Shown here in pieces: positions 52,135 to 60,624 of a stretch of DNA of 64,000 nt. This stretch comes from Paenibacillus gyeongsangnamensis (GTDB lineage: Bacteria > Bacillota > Bacilli > Paenibacillales > NBRC-103111), in the NCBI RefSeq assembly GCF_027533625.1, contig NZ_JAQAGZ010000015.1:124001-188000 (forward strand), read 5' to 3'. The position numbers and the translations under genes were made by a program. The notes beneath the pieces are model-generated. The model was given only the letters and a program-made list of their open reading frames with translations. It had not been told where the DNA came from and did no database searches. How positions within the stretch are numbered: position 1 is the stretch's first letter; each line of letters begins with the position of its first letter.

Positions 52135-52162
52135 AATAGCAATAGAGCAACCGGGTGCGGAC

Positions 52163-52209
52163 GAGCCGCCTTATGACATGACATGAGTCATGCGTGAGGC
52201 GGCTCTTTT
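52163..52209 (+). terminator. Leader hairpin (attenuator-like) before the kinase gene
   Basis: GAGCCGCCT pairs with AGGCGGCTC around an inner CATGAC..GTCATG hairpin, then TTTT. It sits between the candidate promoter and the kinase start, so it would act as a leader terminator or protect the message. The remainder of 51951-52105 holds no gene. Confidence 0.6.
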
Positions 52210-52250
52210 GTCGTGCATGGACGGAAGGCGGAGCAGCGGGAGGTGCGGGT

Positions 52251-53900
52251 TTGAACGAGCGGAACAGGGGAATGGAGCCGGGTCAGGTGCTTGCGGGCAG
52301 GTACCGGCTGATCCGGTCGCTTGGATGCGGCGGGATGAGCCGGGTGTTCCTGGCAGAGGATTTGAAGCTGCCGGGCAAGCTGTGGGCGGTGAAGGAAGCG
52401 TATGCGGGACTGCAGGAGGGAGATCGCGGCATCGGTGAAGCTTCCCGGCAGCTGGAGATACTGCGCAGGGAAGCGGAGACGATGAGCCGGCTGCGGCACC
52501 CGAATTTGCCGGATATTGTGGATTATGTCCAGGCCGGGGCAGCCGGAAGGATGTATCTCGTGATGGACTATATCGAGGGCGAAACGCTGCAGGAACGCTT
52601 CGACCGGTTGGGGAAGCGGGTCACGGAAGCGCAGGCGGCGGAATGGGGGCTGCAGCTGTGCGAGCTGCTCGACTATTTGCACGGGCTTCGTCCGAATCCG
52701 GTCATCCACCGGGATTTGAAGCCATCCAATCTGATGATCGACGCGGGCGGGAGTCTTCGGCTGATCGACTTCGGTACGGCCCGCACATGGAAGGAAGGCC
52801 AGCCCGGCGATACCGTGTATGTCGGGACCGTCGGATTCGCCGCGCCGGAGCAGTTCTCGGGCGGACAGAGCGATCCGCGTACCGATCTCTACGGTCTCGG
52901 AGCGCTGCTGTATTATTTGTTGTGCGGAGGGGAGCGGTACGACCCGGCGCAGCCGTCTGCGGTCCGGTTACCTGAGGGGATCGGACCGATTGTCCTCCGG
53001 CTGCTTGAGCGGAGTCCCGATGACCGGTACCCGAGCGCACGGGCGGTATCGACCGCCATACGCGGGCTTAGCCGGAGCGGCGGGCTGGAGGGGATTCGGG
53101 AGGAGGCGGCCGGGGCGATGCCCTGCTTGATTGCGGTTGCCGCGCTCTATCGCGGCGCAGGAGCCACGTTCACGGCACTGGCGCTCTCCCGCGCGCTGCA
53201 AGACCGGGCGGTTCCGCATGCGGTGCTAGAACCGCCCACGCCCTCGGCGGAGCTCTATGCGCTGCTGTTCGCAGATAAGCACGCCCCTCCGGGTTACAAC
53301 TGCTATACGGCAGCGGAGGGGGATTTATGCGCATCCTGGATCGATGGCGAGACGCTGTGGCTCCCCGCATCGCCGGGCTGGCGGGCAGAAGAGGCCGGCG
53401 GTTGTACGGAAGCCTCTTACTGGAAGCGTCTTTTCCGGCAGGTCTCAAGGCCTGTCGTCGTTGCCGACATCGGAGCGGATTGGGAGCAGCCGGCGGTGCG
53501 GCCGCTGCTGGAGCAGGCGGACGCGATCGTATGCACCATGGATCCGCACGTGCATAAGCTGGAGCTTCCCGCAGTGAAGAGGCGTTCCCGGCAGCTGCAG
53601 GAGTGGAGAGCGGTCGGGAAGCGGGTGTTCGGCGTCGCCAACAAGAGCATTCGCTCGAAGCGGGCGGCGGATTGGCTTCGTCTGCTCCCGCTGAACCCGA
53701 TTTGCGAGCTGCCGGCGCTGGATGCAGCCTGGATGGCCGAGGCTTCCTGGAGAGGAGAGCTTGCCCAGGATATCCCCGCGGTGCGAAGGGCGCTGGGCAA
53801 GGCGCTTGAGCCCTGGATCGTAAGTCTTCTGGAAGACCGCGGTCTATGCGCCGACGTTGGACCGGCTGAATGGAAAGGAAGGAGGAGGAGCTTACATTGA
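52251..53900 (+). CDS. Ser/Thr protein kinase fused to a degenerate MinD-like domain
   Basis: A 549-residue protein. Residues 18-290 are a complete Hanks-type kinase: glycine loop GCGGMSRVF (25-33), Lys48 in WAVKEAY, HRDLKPSN (153-160), DFG (173-175) and APEQ (198-201). From about 310 a second domain starts AVAALYRGAGATFTALALSRAL, the pattern of MinD/CpaE P-loops but without the GKT lysine, followed by VVVADIGADWEQP (a switch-II-like DxGxD) and IVCTMDP. There is no membrane segment. TTG at 52251 follows GGGAGGTG. The stop overlaps the next start as TTGA. A kinase at the head of a Tad-like operon is unusual. Confidence 0.88.
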   Translation: MNERNRGMEPGQVLAGRYRLIRSLGCGGMSRVFLAEDLKLPGKLWAVKEAYAGLQEGDRGIGEASRQLEILRREAETMSRLRHPNLPDIVDYVQAGAAGRMYLVMDYIEGETLQERFDRLGKRVTEAQAAEWGLQLCELLDYLHGLRPNPVIHRDLKPSNLMIDAGGSLRLIDFGTARTWKEGQPGDTVYVGTVGFAAPEQFSGGQSDPRTDLYGLGALLYYLLCGGERYDPAQPSAVRLPEGIGPIVLRLLERSPDDRYPSARAVSTAIRGLSRSGGLEGIREEAAGAMPCLIAVAALYRGAGATFTALALSRALQDRAVPHAVLEPPTPSAELYALLFADKHAPPGYNCYTAAEGDLCASWIDGETLWLPASPGWRAEEAGGCTEASYWKRLFRQVSRPVVVADIGADWEQPAVRPLLEQADAIVCTMDPHVHKLELPAVKRRSRQLQEWRAVGKRVFGVANKSIRSKRAADWLRLLPLNPICELPALDAAWMAEASWRGELAQDIPAVRRALGKALEPWIVSLLEDRGLCADVGPAEWKGRRRSLH

Positions 53901-54589
53901 GCCTGCTGCGCAAAGCGCTGTATTACACGCTGATTGTGGGATTGTGCTGCTCCGGTCCGGCATTGCTGCTGCTGTGGAAATACAAGATCGAGCCGAACTG
54001 GGGGACCGTGGAGGTTGTGCAGGCATTCAAGAAGGTGGAGCGGGGCGAGGTGCTGACGGCGGACCGGGTGCAGGTCGCCAAGGTCCCGAGAGACTTGCTG
54101 GTGGACGGCGCACTGGTGCGCTTGGCGGATGCCGTCGGACGCGAAACAGTGCGGCCGATCCGGGCCGGCGAGCAATTGACGCCCGACATGGTCAATACGC
54201 GCCACCTGCAGCCGGGGCAAGGCGAGTGGAATATGCCGCTGCCGCCGGAATGGATCTTCGGAAAGCTGCCGGGCAGCCTGCTGCGCGGCGACCGGGTATC
54301 GCTGCTCCTGGTTACGAAGGAAACGGCGGACAAGATGGAGCTGCGGGACGACCCGTCCCGGGAACGGCTGGCCGAGTGGAATATCCCGTACGAGGAGGAA
54401 ACGAAGCTGAGCGAGATCACCGTCAGCTATGCCAAGGCGGCCAACAATCAGGAAATTGCGGCCTCCGACGAACGGAAGAAGCCGAGCGGAGCCGTTGCCA
54501 GCGTGGAGCTCATCGTTACCGATGAGCAGAAGGAGCTGATCCGCAAATACGGAAGCAAGGGCTACCGTTTTCTGATGGTATATCGCTAA
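53897..54589 (+). CDS. CpaB/RcpC-like SAF-domain pilus assembly protein
   Basis: A 230-residue protein with an N-terminal membrane anchor (YYTLIVGLCCSGPALLLLW), then a SAF domain (ERGEVLTADRVQVAKVPRDLL and RPIRAGEQLTPDMVN, about 40-100) as in CpaB, RcpC and FlgA. The remainder has a charged segment with RLAEWNIPYEEETKLSE. CpaB proteins sit on the outer face of Tad systems. The TTG at 53897 follows AGGAGGAG and overlaps the kinase stop, whereas the frame 27 nt upstream lies inside the kinase gene. Confidence 0.78.
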   Translation: MSLLRKALYYTLIVGLCCSGPALLLLWKYKIEPNWGTVEVVQAFKKVERGEVLTADRVQVAKVPRDLLVDGALVRLADAVGRETVRPIRAGEQLTPDMVNTRHLQPGQGEWNMPLPPEWIFGKLPGSLLRGDRVSLLLVTKETADKMELRDDPSRERLAEWNIPYEEETKLSEITVSYAKAANNQEIAASDERKKPSGAVASVELIVTDEQKELIRKYGSKGYRFLMVYR

Positions 54590-54612
54590 AGATGAAGGGA
54601 GTGTTTAATTCA

Positions 54613-55836
54613 TTGAACATACTGCTGCTGTCGGAGGATGTTCGGCTCGCGGAAGCGCTGGAGCGGCTCGGAGGGTTTCATAAATGCTATGTGCTCGGGG
54701 AAGCGGCCCTCGCCGCCGAGCCGCCGGAGGAGCTGCTGGCCTCGGTTGGAGCTGTCGTCGTGAGCGAGCGGCTGCTGGACATCGGGCCGGTGCTGGCGCT
54801 TCGGGACAAATGCGAGGAGAAGCCTGTTTTCTTCCTGATGGGGAACCGTCAAAATACGCAGGAGCTGAGCCGGCTGCGGGGACTGTGCGCGGCGCATGAC
54901 ATTCATTCGATACTGCCGTACCGGACGGTAGGTCAGATCTGCTCCGAGGTGCAGCGGATTTGCTCCAAGGAGAGCTTGCCGCAGAGCAAAGTAATCGCCA
55001 TGCTCGGCGCCCTTCCCCAGCTAGGGCTTACCACTAGCTTGCTGCATACGGCCGTTCGTTTAAGCGAACGGACCGGACTCAGGGTCGGCGTGCTCGGGAT
55101 GAACGGCTGGAATGCGGGCGACAGCGGACTCCTCTATGAAGGCAAGTATTTGGACGATTTGTGGGGCTCGCTGCAAGGAAGGCAGCTGACGGAGGAGGAG
55201 CTTCCGGACAAAATGCATCCTTTGGGAGCGAAGGCCAGATTTTTGGCCGGCAGCCGGGATTTGAAGAAGCTGTACTATTACGGCGCCGAAGGGGCGGCCC
55301 ATCTCATTGAGTGTGCCCGGCGCTGCTTCGATCTGGTGCTGGTCGACGCCGGGAGCTACCCCGACCACGCCTTGGCCGCACAGAGCCTCATTATGAGCGA
55401 CTTGGTACTCGTTCATCTGAGCCAGAGTCTTCAGGCCAGAGAGCAGTGGCAGCGCATGAGGGAGCAGATCCTGGATCCGGTGCTCGGCTTCGAGCCTTCC
55501 CGGGCGCTGCTCGTGCTCAACCGGATGAAGCCGCTGAGCGGTCTCGAGAATGAGAGGCAGCTCGCGCGGCAGACGGGAATTCCGGTACTGGGGATCTTGC
55601 CGGAGAGCGAGGAGCTGCAGCTGAAGGAGGCCGAGCGGAGCATCCTGAGAGCCGCTCCGCCGGGATATGCTGCGGAAGTGGATAAGCTGTGCCGGGCCAT
55701 TATCCGCTATTATGAGCTTTCGGAGCAGGGAACGGAATCAGCCGCGCAGTCGGCGGTCAGGACGGGGGGGCTGGCCGGAGCATGGTGGCGTCGCAGACTG
55801 ATGGCTTTCGGGCTGAAAGGAGCACTGGGCAAATGA
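54613..55836 (+). CDS. CpaE-like protein with receiver-like and degenerate P-loop domains
   Basis: A 407-residue protein: residues 1-115 resemble a response-regulator fold without the acidic phosphorylation site (NILLLSEDVRLAEALERLGG); the rest is MinD/CpaE-like. The P-loop position reads AMLGALPQLGLTTSLLHTAV, lacking the Lys of GKT, though DLVLVDAGSYPDH and LVLNRMKP match CpaE. So ATP hydrolysis is doubtful. TTG at 54613 has AAGGGAG 11 nt upstream; the ATG at 54592 has none. It probably positions the Tad machine. The stop overlaps cpaF (ATGA). Confidence 0.78.
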   Translation: MNILLLSEDVRLAEALERLGGFHKCYVLGEAALAAEPPEELLASVGAVVVSERLLDIGPVLALRDKCEEKPVFFLMGNRQNTQELSRLRGLCAAHDIHSILPYRTVGQICSEVQRICSKESLPQSKVIAMLGALPQLGLTTSLLHTAVRLSERTGLRVGVLGMNGWNAGDSGLLYEGKYLDDLWGSLQGRQLTEEELPDKMHPLGAKARFLAGSRDLKKLYYYGAEGAAHLIECARRCFDLVLVDAGSYPDHALAAQSLIMSDLVLVHLSQSLQAREQWQRMREQILDPVLGFEPSRALLVLNRMKPLSGLENERQLARQTGIPVLGILPESEELQLKEAERSILRAAPPGYAAEVDKLCRAIIRYYELSEQGTESAAQSAVRTGGLAGAWWRRRLMAFGLKGALGK

Positions 55837-57494
55837 ACGGCGTACGGTTTCATATCGGACAGTTCCGTCAGGAACAGACGAAGGGCGCGTACTCCGCTGC
55901 AAAAGCACCGGCTGCGGCGGAGATACGGCTCGCTATGCCGGGAGCGGCCCCTGTCCGGCTGCCGTTCGAAGAGGTATGCCGGTTATACAAGGAGCAGGCG
56001 AACGCCGAGTTTCTTCGCAAAATCCAGGGCGGCGGCGGAGAGCTTTCTCCCGGCCGGTTATCCAAGCGGGAGGCGGAGCGGGAAGCGGACGAATTCGTCG
56101 AGCTGGAGAACCGTGCGATTATCGGCGTGCCGGAGACCGTTACGGCGATCATGGAGCAGATCCAGACCTTCGTCGACCGGATCGGCTGCCACGACTCCGT
56201 GCTGCCGCAGTATTACCGGGGACTTCGGGAATATGCCAGCGAGGAGCAGAAGCGGTATGGCGACGTTACGCATGCGGTGTTTCACGAAGTATACGGGTTC
56301 AAGGCGCTGGCTTGCTGGCAAGCCTACCCTGACAGCTACGCAGCACAAATCATCGGGACTTCCATTTGGATTCATCATCACGGGAAGCATGAGCGGATGC
56401 CGTTTCAGTTCGCTTCCCAGCAGGATGTGGACAAGATCATCAGGGCGCTTACACGGCAGAAGGAGGATGCGGTAGTCAACCTGTATCACACCGCTCTGGA
56501 GGTGGATCTATACACGGGAGAACGGGTGACGCTGACCGTGAAGCCCGATGTTCGCCATGACGTCATCACACTGAGGCGTTTTCTGATCGGACGCGTTACG
56601 GTGGAGGAGCTGGCGAACCGGGAGCGGCGGACCATTCCGGAAGAGGCGGTTCCGCTGCTTCGGGGATTGTCGAAGACGCATTGTAATTTATTGATCGTAG
56701 GCCCGCCGGGTACCGGTAAGAGTACGACACTAAAAGCGCTACTCGCGGAACGCGAGAACCATTACACGGGGGCGGTGATCGAGAAGCATTACGAGCTGGC
56801 GGCCAGCCGCGATTTTCCCGAGAAAAAGCTGATTGAACGCGTCACGCACGAGCAGACGTTCCACCACGCGATGGACCAGGTGCTTCGATTCGACGTCGAT
56901 TATGCCATCATCGGTGAGGTCCGGCGGGTGGAAGCGGAAGGCGCGATGCTGGCCTGCGAGCGGCTATTGAAGGGCTTCGCCTCCACCTACCATACGTGGA
57001 AACCGGAGGTCGTGCCCTCCCAGTGGGCCCGGCTGCTCTGCAGCCTGAATCCCGGAGCCCGATTCGAGCAGGAGGAGCGGCGCGTTGCCGACAACATCGA
57101 TATTATCCTTGTCCAAACCCAAGATACGAGCCGCAGGAACAAACGAGTGAAAAACATCATGGAGCTGCGGCTCGACCGCGGTACGGGGGAAATCAGCACC
57201 CATGAAATTATGCGCTGGGATCCTGCGACGGACAGCTGGCAGTACCGCTGCGGATTAAGCGAAGAGCTTCTTGGCGAGATGCGCGAGCTGGAGCCGGCCT
57301 GGACCGAGACGGTGCTTCAGACGCTGGGCAGTCTGGAGCGGGAGTCGCCCATTCCTGAGGCGGAAGGAATCAAGGTGTACAACCCGGTGGACGCTTCCCC
57401 GTTGTCCCGCATTCACGGCGAGCTGCAGCGGCTCACGGCCGCGTTCAGCCGCCTTGCAGGCCATCCTGGGGAATCGTACGGCGGCGGGTCATGA
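55833..57494 (+). CDS. cpaF: CpaF/TadA-like secretion ATPase
   Basis: A 553-residue hexameric ATPase of the type II/IV secretion superfamily. Walker A is GPPGTGKSTT, the Asp box region is VIEKHYELAASRDFP, Walker B is FDVDYAIIGEVRRVEAEGAM, and the His box is FASTYHTWKP. ATG at 55833 overlaps the preceding stop and follows GAAAGGAG. The N-terminal 230 residues are variable. It powers pilus assembly or secretion together with the TadB/TadC proteins immediately downstream. It is the only ATPase of the locus with an intact P-loop. Confidence 0.93.
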   Translation: MNGVRFHIGQFRQEQTKGAYSAAKAPAAAEIRLAMPGAAPVRLPFEEVCRLYKEQANAEFLRKIQGGGGELSPGRLSKREAEREADEFVELENRAIIGVPETVTAIMEQIQTFVDRIGCHDSVLPQYYRGLREYASEEQKRYGDVTHAVFHEVYGFKALACWQAYPDSYAAQIIGTSIWIHHHGKHERMPFQFASQQDVDKIIRALTRQKEDAVVNLYHTALEVDLYTGERVTLTVKPDVRHDVITLRRFLIGRVTVEELANRERRTIPEEAVPLLRGLSKTHCNLLIVGPPGTGKSTTLKALLAERENHYTGAVIEKHYELAASRDFPEKKLIERVTHEQTFHHAMDQVLRFDVDYAIIGEVRRVEAEGAMLACERLLKGFASTYHTWKPEVVPSQWARLLCSLNPGARFEQEERRVADNIDIILVQTQDTSRRNKRVKNIMELRLDRGTGEISTHEIMRWDPATDSWQYRCGLSEELLGEMRELEPAWTETVLQTLGSLERESPIPEAEGIKVYNPVDASPLSRIHGELQRLTAAFSRLAGHPGESYGGGS

Positions 57495-58486
57495 TCCGGC
57501 TCTATCCCGTTGTCCTTCCGGCCGTGCTGCTGATGTCGGCGCTGCTGTTCTCGGCCGGCGCCTTCACCCTCTTTCGTCCGCTTCTCCTCCGTCTTAGCCT
57601 GGAGCATGCCGCCGAACGCCGCCACCGGAGGCGCATGAAGGAGCTGAATCGTAAGGAGCAAGCCGCTAAGGGAATCGATCAATTGAACAAGCTGACGGGA
57701 CGCATGTTCCGCGAGCTGGAGCTAATGTTGAAGACGATCCAGGGGGCGCGTTACCGCCCTGGAGCCGTTGAGCGATGGCTGACGGGCGCGATTTCCTCGG
57801 GACTCTCGGCCGGGCTGCTCGGATTTTTTTCCTCCGGGGATCTCCGCTTCTCGGTTTTCCTGGGTGTGCTGGTCCCGGGGGTGCTGCTGACTTTCCTGCG
57901 GCTTCGCCTGCGGAGCATCCAGCTTCAAAGCGGTTACGATTTGGCCCAGGCGGTCGGAATTTTAGCCGGCAAATACAAGATGAGCCGAGGCAATATGCGG
58001 ACCGCTCTTAGGCTGGCCGGTCCGGAGATCGCTTCGCCGGCGATCCGCAGAATGTTTTTACATTTAATAAGAGAGGAGTTGAACTACGTTGACCCGCGCG
58101 AAATGGAGAAAGCGATTGAAGAACTGGTATATGGGATTCAGACTTCCTTTGCGAAGCAGTTGGGCTTAACCTTGCTCAAAGGGCTGCTCGGAGGAGAGCA
58201 TGTCGAGCGGACGCTCATGACCATCGACAAGAACATTCACAAGCAGATGGACCTGCTTCGCGATGAAGGCGACTCCAGCTCGGAGGTGCTGCAGCTCAGC
58301 TGGCTGCACGTCCTGCTGTTTCCGCTATTGATCGTGCTGATGATCGTGTTTATGGGCGTAAACAGCACGCTCCATTATCAACTGGGCACGGACTCGGGAC
58401 GGTTCTGGCTGACGGCTGCGATCGGATTCATTCTCGTCTCGCTGCTGATGGCCCTCTGGTTCCGTAAGCCGCCTAACGATTATTAA
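57491..58486 (+). CDS. tadB: TadB-like type II secretion F-domain protein
   Basis: A 331-residue membrane protein. It begins with a hydrophobic helix (VVLPAVLLMSALLFSAGAFTLF), has paired helices around residue 100, and ends with two helices (VLLFPLLIVLMIVFMGV and FWLTAAIGFILVSLLMALWF). The cytoplasmic part between them matches the GspF/TadB domain (YDLAQAVGILAGKYKMSRGN, EMEKAIEELVYGIQ). ATG overlaps the cpaF stop. It is the membrane platform for the CpaF ATPase. Confidence 0.82.
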   Translation: MIRLYPVVLPAVLLMSALLFSAGAFTLFRPLLLRLSLEHAAERRHRRRMKELNRKEQAAKGIDQLNKLTGRMFRELELMLKTIQGARYRPGAVERWLTGAISSGLSAGLLGFFSSGDLRFSVFLGVLVPGVLLTFLRLRLRSIQLQSGYDLAQAVGILAGKYKMSRGNMRTALRLAGPEIASPAIRRMFLHLIREELNYVDPREMEKAIEELVYGIQTSFAKQLGLTLLKGLLGGEHVERTLMTIDKNIHKQMDLLRDEGDSSSEVLQLSWLHVLLFPLLIVLMIVFMGVNSTLHYQLGTDSGRFWLTAAIGFILVSLLMALWFRKPPNDY

Positions 58487-58503
58487 CGCGTGGAGGTGAG
58501 AAG

Positions 58504-59412
58504 ATGACTGCGCCTTGGAACGGCTTGGAGAACGGGTATGCGGCGGCTTATACCGCGTTTGGTATTATCCTTTGTTTAATTTATACGACCGCCGCATGGC
58601 TCGTCTCCCGGAAGCTTCCTAAGCGGACATCCGTTAAGGACATGACCCGGCTGCAGTACATGAGCTGGAAACGAAAGCTGGCCTCCTCCCCCTTGCAAAA
58701 GGAGCTGGAGCGCGCAGGCAGCCCTATGGGCATCAATGCGTGGAAGCTGCAGGCGGGGCGATACGGTATCTTCGCGCTATGGCTCGGCAACGGCTTGATC
58801 GAGACCGCCTGGACCGGTTTCGAAGCCGCCGGGTGGCCCGGCATGCTGCTCAAGCTTTGGGGGCCGGTGACATGGCTGCTGCTGACGAATACGAAAGCCT
58901 CCCTTGTGACCCTGCTGATCGCCAAGTTCAAGGAGGTACACGACGGAGAGAAGAACCGCGAGCTGTTCATGGTATACAGCATGATCGCGGACGAGCTGAG
59001 GGGCGAGCGGAGCCGGCGGCTTAATTTGCATGCGCTGCTCACCAAGCTGAAGGACTATACGGTCCAAATTAAGCCTTCGCTCAATAAAGCGCTTCGGGCG
59101 TTCGACGAAGGGCCGCATGAGGCGCTGCGCGTCATGGCCGAGGATATCGGAACCCGGGAGGCCAGGGAGCTCTGCAAGCTGCTCGCCGATCTGGACGCTA
59201 CGCCCGCGGAGGACATCGCCCAGCTCGTGGACGCAAGGGAGGAGAGCTTCACCCACATGCTGCGGGAAAATCGAAGGCGCCGCCGCAAATTTTTCGGCTC
59301 GATCGCCTATGCCGCGGCTTTCAGTCCGCTGCTCATTTATTTGTGGAATGCGCTGAATGTAGCGCAGCAGTATGTGACGGACTTGGCCAGAACCACGAAT
59401 CATTTCGGGTAA
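58504..59412 (+). CDS. tadC: TadC-like membrane platform protein
   Basis: A 302-residue protein, similar in plan to TadC: one or two N-terminal helices (AAYTAFGIILCLIYTTAAWLV), a helix pair near residue 120, a cytoplasmic four-helix part (RELCKLLADLDATPAEDIAQ), and a C-terminal helix (SIAYAAAFSPLLIYLWNALN). ATG follows GGAGGTGAG. It probably pairs with TadB. Similarity is weaker than for TadB, but position and topology agree. Confidence 0.72.
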   Translation: MTAPWNGLENGYAAAYTAFGIILCLIYTTAAWLVSRKLPKRTSVKDMTRLQYMSWKRKLASSPLQKELERAGSPMGINAWKLQAGRYGIFALWLGNGLIETAWTGFEAAGWPGMLLKLWGPVTWLLLTNTKASLVTLLIAKFKEVHDGEKNRELFMVYSMIADELRGERSRRLNLHALLTKLKDYTVQIKPSLNKALRAFDEGPHEALRVMAEDIGTREARELCKLLADLDATPAEDIAQLVDAREESFTHMLRENRRRRRKFFGSIAYAAAFSPLLIYLWNALNVAQQYVTDLARTTNHFG

Positions 59413-59454
59413 AGTACCCGTTAACGAAGCAGAAGAGAGGACGACGATCTATTT

Positions 59455-59712
59455 ATGAAACCTGCACTGGAAAAATTCCTGATCATCGCGGCTACGCTAG
59501 CCGCCATCGGCTTGTTTATATTCGTGGCGCTATGGAGCTCGATCAAAGAAAAGAAAACGCAAATGGACGACTTGTTCAATAATACCAACGTACCCAGCAG
59601 CATCAACCTTCAAGCGCCTTCGCCGGAGTGGGTCCGGAGCAAGGACCAGATCGGAGTACTGGCTTTTGTTGAAGAAGGAGCGGCTTCGGGTCCAGATGTA
59701 GAGGCCGGATGA
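59455..59712 (+). CDS. Small bitopic membrane protein of the Tad-like locus
   Basis: An 85-residue protein with one N-terminal hydrophobic helix (IIAATLAAIGLFIFVALWSSI) followed by a polar tail. Its size and helix position fit a Flp-type pilin or TadE-like minor pilin, but there is no G-x5-E/F prepilin cleavage pattern that I can place with confidence. Its stop overlaps the next start (ATGA), so it belongs to the operon. Confidence 0.6.
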   Translation: MKPALEKFLIIAATLAAIGLFIFVALWSSIKEKKTQMDDLFNNTNVPSSINLQAPSPEWVRSKDQIGVLAFVEEGAASGPDVEAG

Positions 59713-60107
59713 AAGCCGCTTTAGTGGAGCTCCTTACGGTATATATCGTCATGCTGCTGCTATTCCAGCCGGTTCTCCACGATATTTACTCAACTAGAGC
59801 CCGGGCCGTAGAGATGGTGCTCGATGCCGGCGTGCAGCAGGCGGCGGCTTCGGACAACGGGCGGTTTACGCCCGAGATTATTGAGAGCATAGTCGGAACG
59901 CTGGAGCAGACATTTCTTTTGGATCGAAGCGGGATTCGGTTCGAGGGGACGACGGCGCTGACGCCCCGAGGCGAATATATCGAAGGCAAGCTCGCGGTGA
60001 CGAGTACGCCAAGGTGGCTATTTCGCCGGATGTTCGGTGCAATTGACCGCGACCCTCCGGATATTGTCAGATACGCCAAGCAAATGAGCGAAGCGCCGGT
60101 GAGGTAG
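59709..60107 (+). CDS. TadE-like minor pilin candidate
   Basis: A 132-residue protein with an N-terminal helix (LVELLTVYIVMLLLFQPVL) immediately after the start and an extracellular domain of about 105 residues. The short cytoplasmic MKAALVE and the Glu at position 7 just inside the helix resemble pseudopilins/TadE. No prepilin peptidase is encoded in the window. ATG overlaps the previous stop; the next gene starts seven bases after this one stops. Confidence 0.6.
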   Translation: MKAALVELLTVYIVMLLLFQPVLHDIYSTRARAVEMVLDAGVQQAAASDNGRFTPEIIESIVGTLEQTFLLDRSGIRFEGTTALTPRGEYIEGKLAVTSTPRWLFRRMFGAIDRDPPDIVRYAKQMSEAPVR

Positions 60108-60114
60108 TCCGAAG

Positions 60115-60624
60115 GTGAATCGGGTGCTGCTGCTGATGTTTGTCGTGCTGATGTTTTTATATACGACCGGTCTGGAGGCGGACCGCTATTTAACCGATAC
60201 GGTGCATAACCGTTTGAAATCGGCGCTCAACCGGGGGGCTCACGACGCCTCGCTCCAGGTTGACCGGAGGAAGCTGGCGGAAGGGAGGATTATGTTTGAC
60301 CGGCCCGCGGCACGGAAAGCGTTCGAGCAGGGACTGCGGAATAATCTGCAGCTGGGCGAGGATGGGCTTCCCTTGCCGCAGACACTGTTCCGGGAGCCGC
60401 CGGAGCTCCTTTTCGAGGACTACGTCGACGAGTCCGACCCGGGCGATCTATTTCCGCGGAGTTACGTGCAGACGGACAGAAGCATTACGCAGGTACTGAA
60501 GGGCCCCGCCGTCATCTATCAGATCCGCATTCGCATGCCGAAGGCTCATGTTTTCTCGTACGATGGTTATATATACAAAACCGTGATTTACGAATATCCA
60601 TTGAATGGAGGAACAATCAATTGA
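60115..60624 (+). CDS. Membrane-anchored Tad-locus protein, possible minor pilin
   Basis: A 169-residue protein: an N-terminal hydrophobic helix (VLLLMFVVLMFLYTTGLEAD), then a mostly polar domain with LKSALNRGAHDASLQVDRRKL, similar to the start of TadG/TadE-type minor pilins where the helix continues into a long amphipathic region. GTG follows a weak AAGGTG-type site. The stop overlaps the start of the repeat protein (TTGA). I do not recognise a specific family. Confidence 0.58.
   Translation: MNRVLLLMFVVLMFLYTTGLEADRYLTDTVHNRLKSALNRGAHDASLQVDRRKLAEGRIMFDRPAARKAFEQGLRNNLQLGEDGLPLPQTLFREPPELLFEDYVDESDPGDLFPRSYVQTDRSITQVLKGPAVIYQIRIRMPKAHVFSYDGYIYKTVIYEYPLNGGTIN

Noticed and set aside
52194..52250. 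Earlier start for the kinase (52194)
   Set aside because: It would lie in the attenuator hairpin and has no RBS; TTG at 52251 has GGGAGGTG five bases ahead.
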